NCBI GenBank assembly: GCA_934717675.1 | Contig: CAKUYZ010000005.1 | Span: forward strand, 17,166-81,165 | Source: an uncultured Bacteroidales bacterium | GTDB lineage: Bacteria > Bacteroidota > Bacteroidia > Bacteroidales > Marinilabiliaceae | DNA: 64,000 bases | Direction of reading: 5' to 3' | Shown here: positions 42,642-51,253 of the stretch, in pieces | How the letters are laid out: each line of letters opens with the position of its first letter | Position numbering within the stretch: position 1 is the first letter of the stretch | The notes under the pieces: model-generated | The model's database searches: none | Seen by the model: only the letters and a program-made list of their open reading frames with translations | What the model was told of the DNA's origin: nothing | Program-made: the position numbers and the translations under genes

Positions 42642-43771
42642 GGCAATGAGTTTTTTATGACGCTGACGAGCGGCAATAGCTCATCTTTTGTCATGTTGGC
42701 TTTCAGCGAGAGCCGCAACCTGGCTTGGCCAAGCGGCACTGTGGGGTGGCGGATGGGCAGCACGTAAAATCCCTCGGAGCGCAGTTTGGCGGCCAAGGCC
42801 ACGGCGGTGGCGTTCTCGCCACAGAGGTATGGCACAATGTGCGTGGCCTCCATCGGATCTGTGGCGCAGCTCAGGCTCTCTGTCAGCCACCGCCCCAGCT
42901 CTTGCAGGTGGGCGCGCTCGCCAGACATGCCGCGCGCGTGGCGAATGATGTGGCGGGTCCATGCCACATTGATTGGCGGCAGTCCCGTGGTGAATATCAG
43001 CGTGCGGCAACGGTTGACGAGCCACTCCCGCGCGGCGGGAGACGTGACGGCCCACGCCCCCTCCGAGGCCAAAGCCTTGCCGCATGTGCCGACAATGATG
43101 TCGGCCTCGCCCAAGAGACCGAGCTCGCCCAAGAGGCCCTCGCCCTCGCGCCCCCTCGCGCCGACGCCATGAGCCTCGTCCACATATAGCCAAAACCCGT
43201 ATTGGCGACGCATCTCGGCCAGCTCCGCTAGCGGGGCCTTGTCTCCGTCCATGCTATATATGCTCTCCACCACCACGAAGGTGCGCCCGCCTGCGCTTTT
43301 GCCTCGCTCCAGGAGGCGACGCAGGTGAGCCATGTCGTTGTGGTTGAACCTCAATGTGTTTGTGCCGTTTGCGGCGCAGAGGCGCATGCCGTCTATCAGG
43401 CTGGCGTGAATCAGCTTGTCGGCAATCACGGTGTCCTCCTTGTCGGCCAACGCGGGAAGGATGCCTGTGTTGGCGTGGTAGCCGCAGTTGAAGACAAGGG
43501 CGGCTCGCCCGCCGTACAGGTCAGACAGCTCGGCCTCCAGCGCGGCATATTCGGCATGGTTGCCCGTCAGCAGGCGGCTAGACGACGCGCTCATTGAGCT
43601 TGTCCGAGGGGTGTATCGTCCCAAGAACTCATCCATCAGGTCGGCGCGGTCGGCCAGTCCCAGGTAGTCGTTGGTGGAGAGGTTAACCATGGTGCCGGGC
43701 GCGGCGGTTGGCAGAGTGCGCAGGCAGTCGGCCTGGCGAAGCTCGTTCAGCTCTTTTTCAATGTCTATCAT
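42638..43771 (-). CDS. bioF: 8-amino-7-oxononanoate synthase
   Basis: A 377-aa fold-type I PLP enzyme that joins pimeloyl-ACP (or CoA) and alanine. Visible: NYLGLADRADL, SASSSRLLTGNHAEYAALE, the aspartate in LYVDEAHGVGARG, and the PLP lysine in TCGKALASEGAW. Standard length. It lies 15 bp after bioA and overlaps bioG. Confidence 0.94.
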   Translation of the reverse strand: MIDIEKELNELRQADCLRTLPTAAPGTMVNLSTNDYLGLADRADLMDEFLGRYTPRTSSMSASSSRLLTGNHAEYAALEAELSDLYGGRAALVFNCGYHANTGILPALADKEDTVIADKLIHASLIDGMRLCAANGTNTLRFNHNDMAHLRRLLERGKSAGGRTFVVVESIYSMDGDKAPLAELAEMRRQYGFWLYVDEAHGVGARGREGEGLLGELGLLGEADIIVGTCGKALASEGAWAVTSPAAREWLVNRCRTLIFTTGLPPINVAWTRHIIRHARGMSGERAHLQELGRWLTESLSCATDPMEATHIVPYLCGENATAVALAAKLRSEGFYVLPIRHPTVPLGQARLRLSLKANMTKDELLPLVSVIKNSLP

Positions 43772-43786
43772 GTCTGACGTAGCGTC

Positions 43787-45058
43787 TTATTCCATTGTGC
43801 GAACACCCGCCTCCAGCCCATGGCACAGGCGGCGCAGCTCGTCATCTTGAATTATGTATTGCGGCATGATGTACACTAGTCTGCCAAAAGGCCTGATCCA
43901 CACGCCGTTCTCCACAAAGACCTTTTGCAGCCGAGCCATGTCGACCGGCTTGCGAGTCTCCACCACGCCAATGGCCCCAAGCACTCTGACATCCGCCACC
44001 TGCGGCAGCGCGGCCAGAGGGGTAAGCTCTTCGCGCAAGATGGCCTCAATGTGGCCAATTTTCGACTGCCAGTCGTGTCGCAGCAGCTCATCTATCGAGG
44101 CACAGGCCACGGCGCAGGCCAGCGGGTTGCCCATAAACGTCGGCCCGTGCATGAAGCACCCCGCCTCGCCGCCAGAGATGCCCTTGGCCACTCTGTCTGT
44201 GCAGAGAGTGGCGGCGAAGCTCACGTAGCCGCCCGTCAGCGCCTTGCCTATGGTCACTATGTCTGCCGTCACGCCCGCGTGGTGGCAGGCGAAGAGCTTG
44301 CCCGTGCGGCCGAAGCCCGTGGCAATCTCGTCGGCTATGAGCAGCAGGCCGTTCTCGTCACACAGGCGGCGGACGCCGCGCAGATATTCGGGGTGATAAA
44401 ACCTCATGCCGCCCGCCCCTTGCACAATTGGCTCCAGTATTATGGCTGCTAGCCTCTTGCCGTGTTGGCGTACAATCTGTCGCATGGGGTCGAGGTCGGC
44501 GTCGTCCCACTCGTCAGAGAATCTCACCCGCGGCGCGGGGGCGAAGTGCTGCGCCGGCAGCTGGCCGCTGAAGAGGCCGTGCATGCCCGTCACGGGGTCG
44601 CAGACGCTCATGGCGTGCCACGTGTCGCCGTGATAGCCGCTGCGTATGGTGGCAATTTGGCAACGCTCCGGGTGGCCAGTGGCGTGCTGATATTGTATGG
44701 CCATCTTGAGGGCCACCTCCACGCTCACGGATCCGGAGTCGGAATAGAACACCCACGGCTGCTCGGGCAGCAGCCGCGTGAGCCTCTTGCCAAGCTCTAC
44801 GGCCGGCTCGTGGGTGAGGCCGCCGAACATGACGTGGCTCATCTTTTTGAGCTGCCTCTCCGCCGCCTCGTTGAGGGCGGGGTTGTTGTAGCCGTGGACG
44901 GCGCACCACCAGCTGCTCATGCCGTCAATGAGCCGCCGCCCGTCATCGAGCTGGATATATACGCCCTCGGCGCGCTCCACGCCATAGCATGGCAGCGGGT
45001 CCAGGGCCGAGGTGTAGGGATGCCAGAGGTGCTGGCGGTCAAAGTCGTAGTCAATCAT
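43787..45058 (-). CDS. bioA: adenosylmethionine--8-amino-7-oxononanoate transaminase
   Basis: About 423 aa from ATG 45058, which gives MIDYDFDRQHLWHPYTSALDPLP, has an AGGGAAAG sequence just upstream and lies 15 bp after the bioB stop; a start at 45094 would overlap bioB. Motifs: MSSWWCAVHGYNNP, YSDSGSVSVEVALKMA, SGYHGDTWHAMSV, ADEIATGFGRTGKLFAC and the PLP lysine in TIGKALTGGYVSF. It makes 7,8-diaminopelargonate. Confidence 0.95.
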   Translation of the reverse strand: MIDYDFDRQHLWHPYTSALDPLPCYGVERAEGVYIQLDDGRRLIDGMSSWWCAVHGYNNPALNEAAERQLKKMSHVMFGGLTHEPAVELGKRLTRLLPEQPWVFYSDSGSVSVEVALKMAIQYQHATGHPERCQIATIRSGYHGDTWHAMSVCDPVTGMHGLFSGQLPAQHFAPAPRVRFSDEWDDADLDPMRQIVRQHGKRLAAIILEPIVQGAGGMRFYHPEYLRGVRRLCDENGLLLIADEIATGFGRTGKLFACHHAGVTADIVTIGKALTGGYVSFAATLCTDRVAKGISGGEAGCFMHGPTFMGNPLACAVACASIDELLRHDWQSKIGHIEAILREELTPLAALPQVADVRVLGAIGVVETRKPVDMARLQKVFVENGVWIRPFGRLVYIMPQYIIQDDELRRLCHGLEAGVRTME

Positions 45059-45072
45059 CTTTCCCTGGGGCT

Positions 45073-46071
45073 TTATTTCTTCCTCTCCTGCCATTCGGGC
45101 TTCGGGTCGCGCCCGCAGCCGCGGAAGAGGCCCATGTCATCATCAATGCCGCCGGTGCCGGTGGTCGTGAGCATGTCTCCGACAATTGACGCGTCCACGC
45201 CGCACGCCAGGGCCTCGGCCTGATGGTCGGCAAACTTGACGCGCCCGCCCGCCATGCGGATCTCGGCCCGCGGGTTGCAGAGGCGGAATATGGCGAAGGC
45301 GGTCAGGATCTCGTCCGGCGTAAGTGGCGGGCGTCCCTCCAGCGCGGTGCCTTTGATGGGCATGAGGATGTTGACGGGGATGGAGGCCGCGCCGACGTCG
45401 TCGCGCAAGAATATGGCCATCTCCACGCGCTGCTCCAGGCTCTCGCCCATGCCAATGATGCCGCCGGAGCATATCTCGAAGCCAACCTCTTTGGCCCAGC
45501 GTATGGTCTGGAGCTTGTCTTCCGTGGTGTGGGTGGTGCATAGGGTGGGGAAGAAGCTCGGCGCGCTCTCCACGTTGCAGTGGTAGTGGCGCAGGCCGGC
45601 GTCATATAGTTTCTGCAGCTGCGGCTTTGTGAGCAGGCCCATTGAGGCGCACAGGTCAATGTCTGTACGCTCCGCCACTTTGTGGAATATATCCACCACG
45701 TGGTCTATCTCTTTGTCTGTCAGCCTGCGGCCACTCGTGACGAGCGAGAATCGACCCACGCCTTTCTTGGCGTTGTGGAGGGCCATGTCCACCGCGGCTT
45801 GCGCCTCGATGAGCGGGTATTCGTCAATGCCTGTGTGGTGCTTGTGGCTCTGCGCGCACCATTTGCAGTCTTCCGGGCATCGGCCGGAGCGGGCGTTTAT
45901 GATGGAGCATGTCTGGAAGTGGTCTCCGCGGAAGTGACGGCGCAGGTCGTCCGCCACTTTATAGAGTGTCTTTTTGTCATCGCTGAGGGCTGCCCGGCGC
46001 GCCTCGTAAAACGTGGCGTTGTGGCCTGCCTTGATGCTCTCGCCAAGGGCCTTGAGTTCTTCTGTTGTCAT
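45073..46071 (-). CDS. bioB: biotin synthase
   Basis: A 332-aa radical SAM enzyme that inserts sulfur into dethiobiotin. The 4Fe-4S cluster motif CPEDCKWCAQS is at Cys65/69/72; YHCNVESAPSFF, CSGGIIGMGES and MAGGRVKFAD follow. It is the first biotin gene; bioD (dethiobiotin synthetase) is not in this window. Upstream (46129-46169) lies a strong hairpin that may separate it from the pyrF unit or regulate entry into the bio genes. Confidence 0.96.
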   Translation of the reverse strand: MTTEELKALGESIKAGHNATFYEARRAALSDDKKTLYKVADDLRRHFRGDHFQTCSIINARSGRCPEDCKWCAQSHKHHTGIDEYPLIEAQAAVDMALHNAKKGVGRFSLVTSGRRLTDKEIDHVVDIFHKVAERTDIDLCASMGLLTKPQLQKLYDAGLRHYHCNVESAPSFFPTLCTTHTTEDKLQTIRWAKEVGFEICSGGIIGMGESLEQRVEMAIFLRDDVGAASIPVNILMPIKGTALEGRPPLTPDEILTAFAIFRLCNPRAEIRMAGGRVKFADHQAEALACGVDASIVGDMLTTTGTGGIDDDMGLFRGCGRDPKPEWQERKK

Positions 46072-46128
46072 GTCTTTGTCTGTGTTTCTTTGGGTTAGGT
46101 TTTTTGCTCTGTGGGAGTGGACAAGGCA

Positions 46129-46169
46129 AGCCCCGCGCAGGTGGGCTCATGGCCTGCCTGCGCGGGGCT
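46129..46169 (-). terminator. 13-bp hairpin between the 116-aa gene and bioB
   Basis: AGCCCCGCGCAGG (46129-46141) pairs perfectly with CCTGCGCGGGGCT (46157-46169). It begins 9 nt after the stop of the minus-strand 116-aa gene but has no T-run on that strand, so it may be a weak terminator, a stabilising hairpin or part of a bio leader. Confidence 0.45.
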
Positions 46170-46178
46170 GTGTGTCTG

Positions 46179-46529
46179 TCACTGTGTGTTTTTGCTCGCC
46201 GTGCGTGTGGCGGATACGCCACGCCCTGGCTCGCGACGAGTGGTGTGTCGCGGGCTGATGGCCAGAGTGCCGAGGTCGGTCATGGCGGTCGCCGTTTGCG
46301 GGTCGGGGCCGTCGTCGTCATCGGGCGTCGCATGGCGCGTTTGCTCCGCCACGTAGTCGCAGCCGGTCTTTATCCCCATCTTGAGCATCGAGGCGTCGCA
46401 TATCTGCGCCTTGACCACGCCGATGACCACCTCGCGGTGGAGGCTCATCAGAATGGCGTAGGGCTTGCGCGACCATCTTTTGAAGACGGCGGGCGCGGGC
46501 CTGAGCTTGATGCTTTGCGGGAAGACCAT
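46179..46529 (-). CDS. small conserved Bacteroidota protein of unknown function (116 aa)
   Basis: A 116-aa protein starting at ATG 46529, 22 bp after the pyrF stop. The N-terminal half (SIKLRPAPAVFKRWSRKPYAILMSLHREVVIGVVKAQICDAS) has the RWSRK-x-YA pattern of small proteins I have seen beside cofactor and TonB genes in Bacteroidales, with no known role. The C-terminal half is rich in D, T, A and basic residues and looks disordered. No signal peptide. Its position between pyrF and the bio genes suggests co-transcription with pyrF. Confidence 0.6.
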   Translation of the reverse strand: MVFPQSIKLRPAPAVFKRWSRKPYAILMSLHREVVIGVVKAQICDASMLKMGIKTGCDYVAEQTRHATPDDDDGPDPQTATAMTDLGTLAISPRHTTRREPGRGVSATRTASKNTQ

Positions 46530-46551
46530 ATTGCCGGTGTGGGGCTGGCCT

Positions 46552-47379
46552 CTATTTCATACGAGCCTCAATCTCGGCCGCCATCTGTTGCTGTACGGCC
46601 TGCGCGGCCTCGGCCGCGGCCGAGGCGAAGTCAGTGCCGTTGGAGGCGTAGATGATGGCGCGGCTGGAGTTGACAATGAGGCCGCACTCGCTGGTCATGC
46701 CATATCGGCACACCTCCTCCAGGCTGCCGCCCTGCGCCCCGATGCCCGGCACGAGCAGGAAGTTGTCTGGCGCAATCTTGCGTATGTCTTCAAACATCCG
46801 GCCTTGCGTGGCTCCCACCACATACATCATCTTGTCGGCCCCGGCCCACTTCTGGCTCGTGCGCAGCACTCGCTCAAAGAGCCGTCCGCCGTCTTTGCCT
46901 TCGGTGAGCTGGAAGTCGTGGCTGCCCTTGTTGCTGGTGAGGGCCAGCAAGATGACCCATTTGCCGTCGTAGCCCAGGAATGGTGAGACGCTGTCCTCTC
47001 CCATATACGGTGCCACGGTGAGCGAGTCCACTCCAAGCTCCTCGAAGAACGAGCGGGCGTACATGGCGCTCGTGTTGCCAATGTCGCCTCGCTTGGCGTC
47101 GGCAATGATGAAGTGGTTGGGATATTTCTCTTTTAGATATTTAATTGTCTCCTCAAAGGCCACCCAGCCCTTCACGCCAAGGCTCTCGTAAAACGCCAGG
47201 TTGGGCTTGTAGGCCATGCAATATGGCGCGGTGGCGTCTATGATGGCTTTGTTGAACTCAAAGACGGGATTCGCCACGCCGAGCAGGTGGGCGGGAATCT
47301 TTTTTATGTCGGTGTCCAGTCCCACGCAAAGGAACGTCTTGCGCTCCCTGATGGTCTCGACCAGTTGCTGCCTGTTCAT
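46552..47379 (-). CDS. pyrF: orotidine-5'-phosphate decarboxylase
   Basis: A 275-aa OMP decarboxylase of the longer (type 2) form: FLCVGLDTDIKKIP, AYKPNLAFYESLG, FIIADAKRGDIGNTSAMYA (catalytic Lys-Asp pair) and LLVPGIGAQGG. It makes UMP, the last step of pyrimidine synthesis; pyrE is at 22357-22992. The gene is part of the run purM, 62-aa protein, prfA, pyrF, a neighbourhood common in Bacteroidales. Confidence 0.95.
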   Translation of the reverse strand: MNRQQLVETIRERKTFLCVGLDTDIKKIPAHLLGVANPVFEFNKAIIDATAPYCMAYKPNLAFYESLGVKGWVAFEETIKYLKEKYPNHFIIADAKRGDIGNTSAMYARSFFEELGVDSLTVAPYMGEDSVSPFLGYDGKWVILLALTSNKGSHDFQLTEGKDGGRLFERVLRTSQKWAGADKMMYVVGATQGRMFEDIRKIAPDNFLLVPGIGAQGGSLEEVCRYGMTSECGLIVNSSRAIIYASNGTDFASAAAEAAQAVQQQMAAEIEARMK

Positions 47380-47419
47380 ATGCTTTATTGTGTGTCTTTA
47401 TGGGTTACGCTCGTGTCTC

Positions 47420-48532
47420 CTACAATTCGCTCTCTTTGAGCCTCTCGGCGTTCTCGGCCACAATGAGGTGGTCAATGCAGTCCTGTATGTCGCCGTCCAT
47501 GAAGGCCGCGAGGTTGTAGATGGTGTAGTTGATTCGGTGGTCGGTTATTCGCCCCTGCGGGTAGTTGTAGGTGCGGATTTTGGCCGAGCGGTCACCCGTG
47601 GAGACCATCGTCTTGCGCTTCTTGGCAATGTCGTCCACATATTTCTGATGCTCTTTGTCATATATGAACGTGCGGAGGCGGCTCAGGGCGCGCTCTTTGT
47701 TCTTGGGTTGGTCTCGCGTCTCGGTACACTCAATGAGGATTTCCTCAACCTCGCCGGTGTTGGGGTTTTTCCAGTTGTAGCGCAGTCGAACTCCGGACTC
47801 GACCTTGTTGACGTTCTGCCCGCCCGCTCCAGAGCTTCGGAACGTGTCCCACTTAATCTCGCCCTCGTTGATCTCCACGTCAAAAGGCTCGGCCTCTGGC
47901 AGCACGGCCACGGAGGCGGCCGACGTGTGCACGCGGCCCTGTGTCTCGGTGGCGGGGATGCGCTGCACGCGGTGCACGCCGCTCTCATATTTGAGCGTGC
48001 CGTAGACCTTCTCGCCAGTCACGGTGCAGATGATCTCCTTGAATCCGCCCACCGCGCCCTCGGAGCATGACGAGACGGTGAGATGCCAGCCCTTGCTCTC
48101 GCAATATTTGCTGTACATCCTGAAGAGGTCGCCTGCAAAGAGAGCGGCCTCGTCGCCGCCCGTGCCGCCGCGGATCTCCAGCACGGCGTTGCGGTCGTCT
48201 TGCGGGTCGGCCGGCACGAGCAGGAGCTTAATCTCCTCCTCCAGTTCCGGGATGCGCTTCTCAAAGTTGGCGGCCTCCTCGCGGGCCATCTCCTTCATTT
48301 CGGGGTCTTGCTCGTTGGTCAAAATCTCTTTGGCCTCGGCCAGGCCGTTGATGGCGTCGAGATACTCTTTGCGCACTTTGAGGATGTCGCCCAGGTCTTT
48401 ATATTCTTTAGAGAGCTTGACGTAGCGTTTCTGGTCGGCTATGACCGCAGGGTCCGTTATGAGGGTAGAGACCTCGTCAAACCTGGAGGCCAGTCCGTCC
48501 AGGCGGTCAAGTATGGTGTTGTTTGTTGCCAT
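47420..48532 (-). CDS. prfA: peptide chain release factor 1
   Basis: A 370-aa class I release factor for UAA/UAG stops. The catalytic GGQ is in SSGAGGQNVNKVESGVRL, the preceding block is GGTGGDEAALFAGDLFRMY, and the N-terminal coiled-coil domain spans about residues 1-105. ATG 48532 gives the family N-terminus and lies 4 bp after the small membrane-protein gene. Confidence 0.96.
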   Translation of the reverse strand: MATNNTILDRLDGLASRFDEVSTLITDPAVIADQKRYVKLSKEYKDLGDILKVRKEYLDAINGLAEAKEILTNEQDPEMKEMAREEAANFEKRIPELEEEIKLLLVPADPQDDRNAVLEIRGGTGGDEAALFAGDLFRMYSKYCESKGWHLTVSSCSEGAVGGFKEIICTVTGEKVYGTLKYESGVHRVQRIPATETQGRVHTSAASVAVLPEAEPFDVEINEGEIKWDTFRSSGAGGQNVNKVESGVRLRYNWKNPNTGEVEEILIECTETRDQPKNKERALSRLRTFIYDKEHQKYVDDIAKKRKTMVSTGDRSAKIRTYNYPQGRITDHRINYTIYNLAAFMDGDIQDCIDHLIVAENAERLKESEL

Positions 48533-48535
48533 TTG

Positions 48536-48724
48536 TTATCGTAATACTCTGTTTATCATGCGCCACGATGCCCACAGCCAAAGCAGCAGGATGATGATTT
48601 TGGCCGCTTTGTTTGTCGTGGCGTCGGCCTGCCAACCTTTCACCAGCAGGGCTACGATGCTTATCAGCACCCCCGCGCACACCACCACCAGGCCCGCGCG
48701 GGCCAACTTCTGCCTTGTGGTCAT
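48536..48724 (-). CDS. 62-aa membrane protein
   Basis: A short protein with two hydrophobic segments (LVVVCAGVLISIVALLVKG, about 11-29, and IIILLLWLWASWRMI, about 43-57) joined by a short polar loop. It sits 9 bp after purM and 4 bp before prfA in a tight operon, which argues that it is real. Function unknown. Confidence 0.65.
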   Translation of the reverse strand: MTTRQKLARAGLVVVCAGVLISIVALLVKGWQADATTNKAAKIIILLLWLWASWRMINRVLR

Positions 48725-48733
48725 GCCTTGGCC

Positions 48734-49909
<1,176 letters not shown>

Positions 49910-49990
49910 GGCTGGTTTGTTGGGATGTCCTTTTGTGAAGTGCAGGTCTCGCAGACCTGCGCGAAAGTAGTGATAATTTGGGAGAAGACG

Positions 49991-50026
49991 TAAAAATCCC
50001 GACCCGCGGGCTTGCGGGTCGGGATT
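49991..50026 (-). terminator. terminator of the exported-protein gene
   Basis: AATCCCGACCCGC (49995-50007) pairs with GCGGGTCGGGATT (50014-50026); 13 bp, 6-nt loop. On the minus strand it is followed by five Ts, as expected for the gene at 50063-50998. Confidence 0.8.
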
Positions 50027-50062
50027 GTCTGGCCTCTGCCTGGGGCCGTGTGTGTGATGTCG

Positions 50063-50998
50063 TTATTTAATCACGACCTTGTCGGTCTGCACCGTGCCGT
50101 CTGACAGGGTGCGGCGGACAATGTTGATACCCTTCTGCGGGGTGTTGAACTTGGAGCCGGAGAGGGTGTAGTAGTCTGTGGCCACCACCTCGGCGTCTGT
50201 CGTGACGGGGCGGAGAGAGGAGGCTGTGGACGCTGCGAAGAACTCAATCTTGACGGTTGCTGTGGTGCACTTGGTTGTGCCATTCTCGGCGGCCCACATG
50301 TTCCAGCAAATGCCATCCTGATTCTTTGCGCCTTTGAGCATGTCCTTCAAGTCCTTGACTTTAAGTTCTGCTGTGTTGTCGCCGTCTTTTGTGACAATGC
50401 AAAAACTCTTCTTGTTTTCTTGGTCGGCGCTGGCTATTTCACCAACGGTCCAATTGTTGACGTCCTCGGTGAAGCCTGTTGCCTTGAAGGTAAATACGGC
50501 CCTCATGTCATCGCTAAGGTCGTTGAATACAGACTTTGATATCCATCCGTTTCCGTTCATTAAGACTTGCTTGATTGCGGCATCAGGGCTTGCTGCGAAG
50601 AACTCCACCTTTGTGCGTGAGATTTTACAAGAACCGGCATCCCATACATTCCAGCAGAGTCCCCACTCGTTTTTCACACTCTCGTCATTGATAATGGCCA
50701 AAAGAGTGGCAACTGTCGTTGCCGCTGTGTTCTCTCCTTCCTTAGTTACAATGAACGGCTCTTTGACCTTCACCTTATTGTCAGCGTCTGCAATTTCGCC
50801 GATTCCCCAATTGGCCACGTCTTCGGAGAATCCTTCAGCATTGAAAGTGAAGACGACTTTCGTATCCGCTGCGTAGGTGCTAAACTCCGCTGCGTCGATC
50901 CAGTTTCCATCGGTCATGTTGATGGACTTGAGTAGGCTCTGCGCCTCCGCGCCAATGGCGCAGGCGGCGAGAGCGAAAGATAGTAAGAGTTTCCTCAT
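50063..50998 (-). CDS. secreted two-repeat protein with probable T9SS sorting tail
   Basis: A 311-aa protein from ATG 50998, which starts the signal peptide MRKLLLSFALAACAIGAEAQ; the in-frame start at 51034 would spoil it. It contains two similar domains, about residues 22-140 and 142-255, each with VFTF(N/K)AxGF(S/T)EDV-NW-GEI, an IVTK(E/D)G(D/E)NTA segment and CWN(V/M)W...(K)xEFFAAS. The C-terminal 45 residues (DYYTLSGSKFNTPQKGINIVRR...DKVVIK) resemble the type IX sorting domain common in Prevotella-like Bacteroidales. It is therefore a candidate client of the PorW/PorX-linked secretion system. Function of the repeats unknown. It has its own promoter and terminator. Confidence 0.68.
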   Translation of the reverse strand: MRKLLLSFALAACAIGAEAQSLLKSINMTDGNWIDAAEFSTYAADTKVVFTFNAEGFSEDVANWGIGEIADADNKVKVKEPFIVTKEGENTAATTVATLLAIINDESVKNEWGLCWNVWDAGSCKISRTKVEFFAASPDAAIKQVLMNGNGWISKSVFNDLSDDMRAVFTFKATGFTEDVNNWTVGEIASADQENKKSFCIVTKDGDNTAELKVKDLKDMLKGAKNQDGICWNMWAAENGTTKCTTATVKIEFFAASTASSLRPVTTDAEVVATDYYTLSGSKFNTPQKGINIVRRTLSDGTVQTDKVVIK

Positions 50999-51118
50999 GC
51001 TGTTAAAATTAGATTGTTGATGATACTTTGCCAAAGCTGGCGCGAATGGCGATCTTCAAGGCGAACAGATTGATTGTTTGTCATTCCGCGTCATATCGCA
51101 GCCCTCTGGCTTCTAAGA

Positions 51119-51151
51119 CAAATGTAAAAATTCATTTCTTTCTCGCCAAAC
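51119..51151 (-). promoter_or_regulatory. promoter of the exported two-repeat protein
   Basis: On the minus strand TTTG (51151-51148), 21 bp, TACATTTG (51126-51119). Good match to the Bacteroidota promoter. It implies a 5' UTR of about 115 nt before ATG 50998. Confidence 0.6.
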
Positions 51152-51213
51152 ATTTTGGGTTGTTTTTGCGAACTGGCCAAACTGTCGTTCAAGTCCGCCT
51201 CTGCGGATGGCAA

Positions 51214-51243
51214 AAGGAAAGCCCCGCCTGTGTCGGGCGGGGC
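51214..51243 (-). terminator. terminator of the hybrid two-component gene
   Basis: GCCCCGCC / GGCGGGGC stem with a 7-nt loop (51221-51243); on the minus strand it is followed by TTTCCTTTT, 10 bp after the stop of the HTCS gene. Confidence 0.7.
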
Positions 51244-51253
51244 GGATGTGTGG

